Source of the DNA: a virus
Length of the DNA: 61,620 bases
Direction: 5' to 3' (one strand)
IMG/VR virus record: IMGVR_UViG_3300028559_000041
Coordinates: 1-61,620 of that record
The notes beneath the pieces are model-generated. The model saw nothing but the letters and a program-made list of their open reading frames with translations. It had not been told where the DNA came from and made no database searches. This document shows, piece by piece, positions 52,401-60,182 of this stretch. The translations under genes were made by a program, and so were the position numbers. Every line of letters starts with the position of its first letter. The stretch's first letter is position 1.

Positions 52401-53336
52401 ATGAAAAGTTTAGAAGAATATCAAATTGGATGTGTATGTGGTAGATTTCAAGTACATGAACTACACGATGCTCATAGATATGTTATCGACCAAGTTGTTA
52501 ATAATCACAAAAAATCAATTATATTTTTAGGAGTTCCTAAAGTAGTTGGTACTAAAAAGAATCCACTAGACTTCGATACTCGTAAAAAGATGATTCAATC
52601 ATCTTATCCAGACACATTGATACTATCACTTCCCGATATAGGTGATGATTTTAAATGGACTGCTGAATTGGACAAAAGAATTAGAGAAGTCTATCCAATA
52701 GGTGATGTTGTTTTATATGGTGGTAGAGATTCTTTCATACCATATTATCAAAAAGGAAAAGGACAATTTGATTGTAAAGAATTAGACCAATATACATTCG
52801 TATCTGGAACAGAAGTTCGAAAAATTGTATCCGAAACAGTTAAAAATTCTACCGATTTTAGAGCTGGTGTTATTTATAACGCCTACAACCAATATCCAAA
52901 AGTTCACCCTTGTGTAGATATAGCTATTTTAGATGAAAACTGTACTATGATTCTCTTAGCAAAAAGACCATATGAAAGTGGTTGGAGATTTATTGGTGGA
53001 TTCGCACATCCAAGCGATTCATCATATGAATCAACAGCAAAAAGAAAGATATCTCAAGATGCAGGTGATAACTTAGAAACATCAGATCTTGCCTATATTA
53101 ATAGCACAATGATTCCAGACTGGAGATATCGGGGAGAAGAAGATAAAATCATTAGTGTCTTGTATAAGACAAAATATATTGGTGGAGTAATTGAACCATC
53201 CGATGATGTAAGCGAACTTAAATGGTGGAATTTACATGATATATCACAATATTGGTTTGATGTAGAAGATAATGTAGTTGGACCAATTGTTGATGAACAT
53301 AAACCTTTATTAAAAATACTTTTAAAAAATATATGA
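52401..53336 (+). CDS. NMN adenylyltransferase fused to a degenerate Nudix domain (NadM-Nudix)
   Basis: 311 residues from the ATG at 52401; the longer frame runs back into the GIY-YIG gene. N-terminal nucleotidyltransferase: GRFQVHELHDAH (residues 14-25), DVVLYGGRDS (102-111) and SGTEVRKIV (135-143). It makes NAD from NMN and ATP. The C-terminal Nudix fold begins WRFIGGFAHP, but where active enzymes have R-E-x-x-E-E-x-G this one reads RKISQDAG (215-222), so the metal-binding Glu residues are lost. The layout is that of KVP40 NatV. First gene of the NAD operon, coupled to the next by ATGA. Confidence 0.88.
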   Translation: MKSLEEYQIGCVCGRFQVHELHDAHRYVIDQVVNNHKKSIIFLGVPKVVGTKKNPLDFDTRKKMIQSSYPDTLILSLPDIGDDFKWTAELDKRIREVYPIGDVVLYGGRDSFIPYYQKGKGQFDCKELDQYTFVSGTEVRKIVSETVKNSTDFRAGVIYNAYNQYPKVHPCVDIAILDENCTMILLAKRPYESGWRFIGGFAHPSDSSYESTAKRKISQDAGDNLETSDLAYINSTMIPDWRYRGEEDKIISVLYKTKYIGGVIEPSDDVSELKWWNLHDISQYWFDVEDNVVGPIVDEHKPLLKILLKNI

Positions 53337-54424
53337 AAGTAAACCACTCTCCAGTATCGTATTCATCAATTGTTGAGATTGGTGAAAGAACATTACACCT
53401 TGAAAAAACAACAGGTGAAACCTATTTAAAACTACACCGTGGTGTAATGGATGTTGATATGATAGATCTAAACTCATTTATGAGTGATTTCGATTATAAT
53501 CAAAAGTCCGTACAACAATATGGTGGTAATGATGGTGATTCGGTACTAGTTAATGTTATTAAAGATAAGTTTCACTTAAAAGACCATTATGTAATGACTG
53601 TTCCTGGTGGAATGGCAACACTTGATTTGGTTATCAACTCACTATCAGAAGATAATTTTTGGGTTCCAAAGTATCATTGGGGTTCTTGGAATAAAATACT
53701 TAAAATTCATAATAAAAATACTCAAGAGTTCGATGATTTTAATATTGGTGAATTTAAAGCAAATGATCCAATAGTTGGATTCTCAGGAGTTGTGATGTTG
53801 TGTTATCCTTCAAATCCAACCGGATGGTCTCCTGACTTCGAAGATTTGAAAAAGTTCTTAGACCACTCTAAAGAACATAATATTACAGTCATTTTAGACT
53901 TACCATACTATTATCTTTTCAATGATATCGATAATCCTATTCATGAACTATTTTATGATAATGTGATCGTTATATCATCATTTTCTAAATCAATGGGATT
54001 ATCTGGACTTAGAATTGGATACATTGCGACAAAAAATCAAGAGTTGTATAACTCTATGAAAATACGTTCTTTATATAAGTATAACTCAATATCAACAATA
54101 CCACAACAAGTAATAACAAGATTACTAACAACAGAAGGGGGTAAGACATCTTTAGAAAACTATAAAATGAAAACTCAAGACAGTATTACTAAAAATATAC
54201 AATATTTAAAAGAAAGAGGATTCTTATTTGATGAATATCCATCAACTCCAACAGGACCCTTTGCGATTGTTAATATAAATTTTGATATTCTTTTATTTAA
54301 TCGAATATCTTCCGTACCTTTACATAAATTCTCACTCAACAGAACAGTTAACCCACAATATTCAAGAATATCAGTATCAGTACCACACGAAATATTCAAA
54401 CAATACTTTGACAAAATAAATTAA
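53333..54424 (+). CDS. PLP-dependent aminotransferase (class I/II) in NAD operon
   Basis: 363 residues. Fold-type I motifs: MTVPGGMATLDLVINS for cofactor phosphate binding, CYPSNPTGWSPD (about 157-168), VILDLPYYY with the Asp that contacts the pyridine nitrogen, and SSFSKSMGLSGLRIGY with the Schiff-base Lys at about 218. The C-terminal Arg region SRISVSVP is also present. It resembles aspartate or histidinol-phosphate type enzymes, but substrate cannot be fixed. Its place between NadM and NadV, with ATGA coupling, suggests a role tied to NAD or to an amino-acid derivative. Unusual for phages. Confidence 0.85.
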   Translation: MKVNHSPVSYSSIVEIGERTLHLEKTTGETYLKLHRGVMDVDMIDLNSFMSDFDYNQKSVQQYGGNDGDSVLVNVIKDKFHLKDHYVMTVPGGMATLDLVINSLSEDNFWVPKYHWGSWNKILKIHNKNTQEFDDFNIGEFKANDPIVGFSGVVMLCYPSNPTGWSPDFEDLKKFLDHSKEHNITVILDLPYYYLFNDIDNPIHELFYDNVIVISSFSKSMGLSGLRIGYIATKNQELYNSMKIRSLYKYNSISTIPQQVITRLLTTEGGKTSLENYKMKTQDSITKNIQYLKERGFLFDEYPSTPTGPFAIVNINFDILLFNRISSVPLHKFSLNRTVNPQYSRISVSVPHEIFKQYFDKIN

Positions 54425-54431
54425 TAAACAT

Positions 54432-55871
54432 ATGGAACCAAATATCTTATTACTCACAGACTCTTACAAACCAACACACTGGAAACAACTTCCTAAAGGC
54501 GTAACGATTTTAAGATCTTATCTTGAAAGTCGTGGTGGTAAATTTGACAACACTCTATTTTATGGTCTTCAATATATCATAAAAGAGTATCTACAAGGTA
54601 AAGTAATTACTTTGAATAAAATCAATCGTGCTAAATTATTTTGGGACGCACATCTTGGACCAGGTCATTTTAATATGGATGGATGGTTACATATTTTAGA
54701 AAAACATAACGGACACTTACCAGTTATTATTAAAGCTGTTCCAGAGGGAACAGTTGTTCCAACAGGAAATGTTCTTTTGACTATTGAAAATACAGACCCA
54801 GAAGTTCCTTGGTTGACAAACTATCTTGAATCATTACTTTTACAAGTTTGGTATCCAATTACGGTTGGAACACTTTCAAGAGAAGTTAAAAAAGTTCTTG
54901 TCGATTATTTAGTAAAAACATCAGACCATGATGAAAATGGAATTCGTGGAATTGTGAGTTTTATGCTACACGATTTCGGATTCCGTGGAGCATCATCTGT
55001 TGAAAGTGCAGGTATTGGTGCATCTGCTCACCTTATTAACTTTAAAGGAACAGATACTGTTGAAGGTATTCTATTAGCACAAGAGTATTACAATACTTTA
55101 GATATGTTGGCATTTTCAATTCCAGCATCCGAACACTCAACTATTACATCTTGGAGTGAACCACTTGAGGTTAAGGCATTTGAAAATATGTTAGACCAGT
55201 TCCCTACTGGATTGGTAGCTTGTGTATCTGACTCATTTGATATTATCAGAGCTTGTAGAGACCATTGGGGAACTACTTTACGAGATAAAATCTTAAATCG
55301 TGACGGTCGTCTTGTAATTCGTCCTGATAGTGGTGACCCTGTTCAAACATTGAAACAAATCTTTCATATTCTTTGGGATAAATTTGGTGGAACTGTTAAT
55401 AAAAAAGGATTTAAAGTTATTGATCCACACGTCAGAGTAATTCAAGGTGATGGTGTAAACTATGACTCTATTATCGAGATTCTTGATATGATGGTTGAAG
55501 AAGGATTTGCAGCAGAGAATATTGCATTCGGTATGGGTGGTGCTCTTTTACAAAAAGTAGATAGAGATACTCAAAAATTCGCTATCAAATGTTCATCAAT
55601 TGTAATTAATGGTGAAGAAGTTGAGGTTCAAAAGAATCCAATTGAGATTAATGAAAAAGGCGAAAGAGTTAAATCATTTAAAAAGTCAAAAGCAGGTAGA
55701 TTGAAGTTAATTAATAATAATGGAGTATTTGAAACTATCCAACATTGTCAGGATTTTAGTGGTGATATTTTAGTACCTATTTTTGAAAATGGACATATTC
55801 TAAAAGAATGGACATTTGAAGAAGTTCGTGAAAGAGCCGAAGTAAAAATTAATGTTGAGGAATTAGTTTAA
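54432..55871 (+). CDS. nadV: Nicotinamide phosphoribosyltransferase (NadV/Nampt)
   Basis: 479 residues, full length for the family. Conserved blocks: LLTDSYKPTHWKQLPKG at the start, YLESRGG, HDFGFRGASSVESAG, SIPASEHSTITSW with the catalytic His (about 235), RPDSGDPV (about 297-304) and FGMGGALLQKVDRDT. It joins nicotinamide and PRPP to give NMN, which the NadM of the same operon turns into NAD. Phages such as KVP40 carry the same pair, and such pairs can refill NAD drained by host defence NADases. Confidence 0.95.
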   Translation: MEPNILLLTDSYKPTHWKQLPKGVTILRSYLESRGGKFDNTLFYGLQYIIKEYLQGKVITLNKINRAKLFWDAHLGPGHFNMDGWLHILEKHNGHLPVIIKAVPEGTVVPTGNVLLTIENTDPEVPWLTNYLESLLLQVWYPITVGTLSREVKKVLVDYLVKTSDHDENGIRGIVSFMLHDFGFRGASSVESAGIGASAHLINFKGTDTVEGILLAQEYYNTLDMLAFSIPASEHSTITSWSEPLEVKAFENMLDQFPTGLVACVSDSFDIIRACRDHWGTTLRDKILNRDGRLVIRPDSGDPVQTLKQIFHILWDKFGGTVNKKGFKVIDPHVRVIQGDGVNYDSIIEILDMMVEEGFAAENIAFGMGGALLQKVDRDTQKFAIKCSSIVINGEEVEVQKNPIEINEKGERVKSFKKSKAGRLKLINNNGVFETIQHCQDFSGDILVPIFENGHILKEWTFEEVRERAEVKINVEELV

Positions 55872-56659
55872 TGAATAATTGTAGAACTCTATCTAAAGAA
55901 GAGGGTGAATATTGGTCAGATAAAATATTTTCTGCTCCTTATACAGTTCCTTCCGGCATTACACCAGGTGGGTATGGAAACGGTTATATTATAAGGGATA
56001 AATTTGGACTTCCCGAAATTTATAATCCTAATTCTATTAGTAGAAAAAATATAAATTATAGATTTGCTTTTTCAATCTCAAAAAATAATATTCAAAGATT
56101 TGAAAACCTTTTAAATCAATTCTTAAAAGATGGATGTAATCACACTTTATATGAAAGTGGAAATAAAGAATATTATCAAAACTTTGAATTTAATGATCTA
56201 AATATACTAAGAGAAATTGAGGTAAGAGAGGAACATCAAACATATGGAGTTGACTTTGTTAAATTTACTTATGAATTTAAAGGTTCTCCAGCATTGGCTA
56301 CAATATTCTTCATACAAACAGTAAAAGATGTAATTAATATAATTGGTGAATATTGGGGATTTGATAAAGATGGAGGGGAAGTTTGCTCTATAAAATATCC
56401 AGTTGGCTCAATAGTATCAACTAAAGATAAAAAATTGGATTTCTTTATAGAGTCAATAATATTTGTTAGAGAAAATACACTTAAATTTAAAGAATTGAAG
56501 TTAAAATATGGTTTCAAAGAAGAATTATTGTTATATAATTTACTTGAAATTGTGAAAAATAACAATTCACAAGTTTTGGAATTTTCAGATGTTCTTACAA
56601 CATCATCAGATTTTATAATTCCAAATAGAGGTCAAAGATTAGATGAACTTTTAGGATAA
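55871..56659 (+). CDS. Unknown protein, last gene of the NAD operon
   Basis: 262 residues, translationally coupled to NadV (TAATG). Starts MNNCRTLSKEEGEYWSDKIF; contains an early G-x-x-P-G-G-Y-G-N-G-Y-I-I-R-D segment and later W-G-F-D-K-D-G-G-E-V. No membrane helix or recognised enzyme motif. Its strict linkage to NAD genes makes it a candidate accessory factor, but the sequence does not show a function. Confidence 0.65.
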   Translation: MNNCRTLSKEEGEYWSDKIFSAPYTVPSGITPGGYGNGYIIRDKFGLPEIYNPNSISRKNINYRFAFSISKNNIQRFENLLNQFLKDGCNHTLYESGNKEYYQNFEFNDLNILREIEVREEHQTYGVDFVKFTYEFKGSPALATIFFIQTVKDVINIIGEYWGFDKDGGEVCSIKYPVGSIVSTKDKKLDFFIESIIFVRENTLKFKELKLKYGFKEELLLYNLLEIVKNNNSQVLEFSDVLTTSSDFIIPNRGQRLDELLG

Positions 56660-56684
56660 AAAAAGACCCGTAAGGGTCTTTTTT
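56656..56684. terminator. Bidirectional terminator after the NAD operon
   Basis: Stem AAAAAGACCC with GGGTCTTTTT and loop GTAA, between the convergent NAD operon and the tagged cluster. Confidence 0.9.
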
Positions 56685-56685
56685 A

Positions 56686-56961
56686 TTACATTTCATCATT
56701 ATCCAAACCAATTGCATAATTCAATTCGTCAAGAACAGCATCAAGAGTAGTATCTACATCATCCTCAGTATAGAAAATTCCATCCCAATATCCAGTAAGT
56801 TGAGGAACATCCTCACGAGCAACAGTACTGTTATAAGTATCCATAATATCTTCAGGTGAAGCAAATTCTCCAAGTTCCATTCTAATTCCTGAATAGACTT
56901 CCGGTATATGGATTTTATCAGAGTTGTCTAAATTTTCATTAAATCTTTTTAAGTATTTCAT
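56686..56961 (-). CDS. Small tagged protein (cluster of six)
   Basis: 91 residues starting MKYLKRFNENLDNSDKIHIP. Very acidic, with D-D-V-D-T-T-L-D near the end. Last gene of the tagged cluster. No family recognised. Confidence 0.7.
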   Translation of the reverse strand: MKYLKRFNENLDNSDKIHIPEVYSGIRMELGEFASPEDIMDTYNSTVAREDVPQLTGYWDGIFYTEDDVDTTLDAVLDELNYAIGLDNDEM

Positions 56962-56997
56962 ATTATTTATTTGTTTTTATTTCTTCATTGGTTGATT

Positions 56998-57585
56998 TTA
57001 CTTCTTTAAATCATCAACTGCCTTTAAGAAAGACTTTAAACTCTTTGTGAGTTCATCTAAAGTTTTAAACTTAGATATCTTACCAGTAAACATATTAACA
57101 ATATCTTTAGGATTTCTGAAAAGATCGTTCGAGAGATACTTGAATGTCTCTTTAGTTTCATCATCAGACTCATTATATAAATCTTTTAATGGTCTTACTA
57201 ACCCATTATAGAGTTTTGGTCTACCATCCTTACTTTCAAAAATGAAACTTTCGGAACTATTAAAAGATGGTGCTATTGCTTTGATGAAGTTTTCATAATC
57301 ATCAAATTTGTATGGCTTTTGAATTGGTGGTGTTGGTTTATAACCTGCTTTAACAGCTGCGTCCAAAACCTGTTCTTCTTTCTCATGAGTTTTTTTACTT
57401 CCAGTAAATGGAAAATTACTACGATCTCCAGTTAAACTCATCATTGAATTTTCGTGATCAACCATTTCTTTTCCCCATAATTCACCACAATCTTGAACCA
57501 TCTTCAAAAGATTTTCGTCTGGTGTAAATATATACGTTTGTGATTCAGTGTTCTCAAACATTTTGAATTTTTTTAAATGTTTCAT
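56998..57585 (-). CDS. Tagged protein (cluster of six)
   Basis: 195 residues starting MKHLKKFKMFENTESQTYIF, a model tag with F-E-N-T-E. Mostly helical, with a Pro-rich turn (YKPTPPIQKPYKF) in the middle and a Lys-rich end. No family recognised. Confidence 0.75.
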   Translation of the reverse strand: MKHLKKFKMFENTESQTYIFTPDENLLKMVQDCGELWGKEMVDHENSMMSLTGDRSNFPFTGSKKTHEKEEQVLDAAVKAGYKPTPPIQKPYKFDDYENFIKAIAPSFNSSESFIFESKDGRPKLYNGLVRPLKDLYNESDDETKETFKYLSNDLFRNPKDIVNMFTGKISKFKTLDELTKSLKSFLKAVDDLKK

Positions 57586-57605
57586 AATTTAGAATTATTT
57601 TTATT

Positions 57606-57615
57606 TATATATTAA
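57606..57615 (-). promoter_or_regulatory. TTAATATATA box within the tagged cluster
   Basis: Exact minus-strand copy, 20 bases before the ATG at 57585. Confidence 0.3.
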
Positions 57616-57617
57616 TT

Positions 57618-58331
57618 TTATTTACTAGATAATCTAATGGTTTCTCCAGTTGATAATTTTTGATATTCGTAACCAATAAACTTCTCTCCTTTTTCCAACA
57701 TTTGAATGCAATAGTGCATCGTTGCCTTATCACCACCTCTAGAATCCTGAACTAATTTACCAGCTAAATCAATTGATTTGTTGGCAAGTGTAACCGCGTC
57801 TTGACCAAATGAATTGATATCATTTGGGTTAATAACACCACCGGCATCACGAAGTTTTATTAAGTAAGCAGTTGTTTTAGCAACATCCAATTCACTGACA
57901 TTACTTAATCCACCATGTTCTTTCATATCATTAATTAAACCAATTGCTAAATTGATATATTCAGTTTCGATAGGTTTTCCAGTTGTGGCTGCATAAGCAG
58001 CACTGCCAGAAATTATTAAAATTAAGATCACTAAAATCGTGATAACTAATACTTTAAACAACACTGGATTTTTTTCTTTAAAACTCCTTATCTTGTTTAT
58101 TATCCAAGAAAAAATCGATTTAACTTTTTGCAATATTTTAAAACCAATTATTACAGATTGAGTCAAAATAGTCCAAAATACATCAACTACTTTTTGTTTA
58201 ATCCATTTTAAAAAATCAAATAAATCTTCATTTAATGAGTCTAAATAATTAAATAAAGTTTCTTTCGAGATTTTATCTTGTAAGAACAATTCAACTGGAT
58301 TGTAGTTATTAAAGGATTCAAGGTGTTTCAT
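57618..58331 (-). CDS. Tagged membrane protein (cluster of six)
   Basis: 237 residues. Starts MKHLESFNNYNPVELFLQDK. An amphipathic helical stretch (residues 40-80) leads to one strong membrane helix (about 90-113, LFKVLVITILVILILIISGS), then a soluble C-terminal domain. If the tag sends it into the capsid, a membrane helix is unexpected; it may insert into the host membrane at injection. Overlaps the 58328 gene by four bases. Confidence 0.75.
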   Translation of the reverse strand: MKHLESFNNYNPVELFLQDKISKETLFNYLDSLNEDLFDFLKWIKQKVVDVFWTILTQSVIIGFKILQKVKSIFSWIINKIRSFKEKNPVLFKVLVITILVILILIISGSAAYAATTGKPIETEYINLAIGLINDMKEHGGLSNVSELDVAKTTAYLIKLRDAGGVINPNDINSFGQDAVTLANKSIDLAGKLVQDSRGGDKATMHYCIQMLEKGEKFIGYEYQKLSTGETIRLSSK

Positions 58332-58621
58332 TTAGCATAATTCGGTGTTCTTCCACTGCCTTTTGAACCTTCTTTTTCAACTTTTCTTTTTCTAGCAACA
58401 GATGCCTTTTTTTGTTTTTTAGTCATTCTAGCAGCTACTCTAACCTTTCTACATTTAGGATATCCACCCTTACTAGTATCAGATCTTCCGCATGGTGGAT
58501 GTGATCCATCAGGATTAGTTTTTGATATATCTACCCACTTTTCCTTGAACCATTTGTCCAAGCCGCCTTTGGTTTTCTTTTCTTCTAATATAAAATCCTC
58601 AAAAAGTAATATATGTTCCAT
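58328..58621 (-). CDS. Tagged basic protein with conserved phage module (cluster of six)
   Basis: 97 residues. Starts MEHILLFEDFILEEKKTKGG, then a module found on its own in many large phages: LDKWFKEKWVDISK, PPCGRSDTSKGGYPKCRK with two Cys, and a very basic end (MTKKQKKASVARKRKVEKEG). The basic charge suggests DNA contact inside the head. Its ATG overlaps the upstream stop (TAATG). Confidence 0.75.
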   Translation of the reverse strand: MEHILLFEDFILEEKKTKGGLDKWFKEKWVDISKTNPDGSHPPCGRSDTSKGGYPKCRKVRVAARMTKKQKKASVARKRKVEKEGSKGSGRTPNYAK

Positions 58622-58986
58622 TATTTCTTACTTGATTTTTTCTTTTTCCATTTACCACCTTTAGACTTATATCTCTTAGCAGCTGCTCCACAGGCATAAG
58701 CGGAAGGCCAAACATCATATTTCGATTTCGCCCAAGCCTTACAGGCATTCCACAGTTTGGAATTTGTCGCAACATTTTTTTCATTTATAATCGATTCTAG
58801 AATATCATCATCGTAGTTGTCATCATCGTAGTTGTCATCATCATCTGGATAATTACACTCTGGGCAACAATCACAATCTTTCTCACCAATACACTCAGGA
58901 CAACATCCACATCCTTTATATTCTGGAAAGAAAATAAAATCGTTTTCTTCTTCGTCAAAATTTTCAAATAGTTTTAAATACTTCAT
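58621..58986 (-). CDS. Tagged Cys-rich protein with conserved phage module (cluster of six)
   Basis: 121 residues. Starts MKYLKLFENFDEEENDF. It has a Cys-rich segment (CGCCPECIGEKDCDCCPEC) that probably binds metal, an Asp-rich run of D-D-D-N-Y, and a C-terminal module NSKLWNACKAWAKSKYDVWP followed by Y-A-C-G-A-A-A-K-R-Y-K-S-K-G-G-K-W, common in large-phage proteins. The last 15 residues are Lys-rich. Function unknown; likely a virion protein. Confidence 0.75.
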   Translation of the reverse strand: MKYLKLFENFDEEENDFIFFPEYKGCGCCPECIGEKDCDCCPECNYPDDDDNYDDDNYDDDILESIINEKNVATNSKLWNACKAWAKSKYDVWPSAYACGAAAKRYKSKGGKWKKKKSSKK

Positions 58987-58990
58987 ATAT

Positions 58991-59353
58991 TTAATTCTTT
59001 TTATAATTATTTAATTTATTTAAAAGTCGTTCAGATTCACTTGTACTATTCCCAACCTTACTAAAAATATCATTAATTACTTCTGTTGGGTCTTCACCCT
59101 CAACAATTCTATGCATCATTTCCTTATAAAGAGGATCTTTTTTATCAATTAACTCTTGTAATTCGATTTTTAAAGCATTAAATGCTGTCCAATATCTAGC
59201 TTCAGAGTCAGATGATAGTCCTGAAACAACAATTTTTGAAAATTGTTTTTCTAGTCTAGTATCTTTACCAAAAATCTCTTCAGCTCTTGATAATGGTTCA
59301 TCATCAGAATCAGAATCATCATTAAATTTTTCAAATAGTTTTAAATACTTCAT
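58991..59353 (-). CDS. Small tagged protein (first of cluster)
   Basis: 120 residues from the ATG at 59353 (MKYLKLFEKFNDDSDSDDEP); an in-frame TTG two codons earlier is less likely. The tag is nearly the same as that of the 58621 gene, and DNA identity there suggests duplication of the tag. The remainder is acidic and helical. No family recognised. Confidence 0.75.
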   Translation of the reverse strand: MKYLKLFEKFNDDSDSDDEPLSRAEEIFGKDTRLEKQFSKIVVSGLSSDSEARYWTAFNALKIELQELIDKKDPLYKEMMHRIVEGEDPTEVINDIFSKVGNSTSESERLLNKLNNYKKN

Positions 59354-59372
59354 AAACAAACTAAATTTTCTT

Positions 59373-59382
59373 TATATATTAA
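59373..59382 (-). promoter_or_regulatory. TTAATATATA box before the tagged cluster
   Basis: Exact minus-strand copy, 19 bases before the ATG at 59353; it may drive the whole six-gene cluster. Confidence 0.35.
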
Positions 59383-59405
59383 GTAAATAAAATCATTATT
59401 AAATA

Positions 59406-60182
59406 ATGTCAAAATTAACTATACTATTAAAACCTAATAAATTTGATGACTTTTTAACAAAATTGGAAGATTTAGCTAAAATAAGTGACACGATTAAACT
59501 AAAAATAGATTCAGAAAATATATTAATGTATTCTATTGTTGGAGAAACAATACTTTTGGCATTTAAAAGTTATTTAGTGGATACCAAAGATTATTTTGAG
59601 ATGAAAGAAGATTTGGAAAATACAATAGATATGATAATATCTGGAGCTAAAAAATTTGTCAAAAATCTTAGTTTTATTAAATCATCAGAAAAAATTACAA
59701 TGAATATCGATTATCGAACTACTGATGATGATATATCACTAGTAAGATTTAGTCAAATTAAAAATGGTAAATTAAAAATTGGTCTCCAAGGAGGAGAATC
59801 ATCAGAAATTCGAGATATTAATAAATCTACTTTATCTAAAAGAGTTGATATTAAAAATAGTAAATGGTCTTTTAAAATTGATAAATCAGAATTTCAAGAT
59901 ATTAAAAAATTATCATCAATTAATTCAGATGGTAAAGTAATAAATTTAAATATAGACGATAAAAAAGTTGTCTTATCTGAATCATCTACTTGGGAATTCC
60001 AAGTAGATGAAGTTGATCTAACAGATAGACATTTAATGTTTAATAAAACATTTTTACCATCTATAAATGAAAATAGTGATAAAATTCAATTTTATGTATT
60101 TGATACTTTTATATTAACAAAAGATGAAACAAGTCACTTAATGATTTCATTTGAACAGGATTTTACAAATGATGATGATTAA
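59406..60182 (+). CDS. Sliding clamp (T4 gp45-like), probable
   Basis: 258 residues, beta-rich throughout, with a two-fold pattern: SENILMYSIVGETILLAFKS in the first half and a similar strand series around VVLSESSTWEFQVDEV in the second. It ends LMISFEQDFTNDDD, and an acidic end after F-E-Q-D-F is typical of phage clamps of the gp45 type that I recall. The clamp holds the polymerase on DNA and in T4 also drives late transcription. The gene is next to the split polymerase, as in T4-like phages. Confidence 0.6.
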   Translation: MSKLTILLKPNKFDDFLTKLEDLAKISDTIKLKIDSENILMYSIVGETILLAFKSYLVDTKDYFEMKEDLENTIDMIISGAKKFVKNLSFIKSSEKITMNIDYRTTDDDISLVRFSQIKNGKLKIGLQGGESSEIRDINKSTLSKRVDIKNSKWSFKIDKSEFQDIKKLSSINSDGKVINLNIDDKKVVLSESSTWEFQVDEVDLTDRHLMFNKTFLPSINENSDKIQFYVFDTFILTKDETSHLMISFEQDFTNDDD

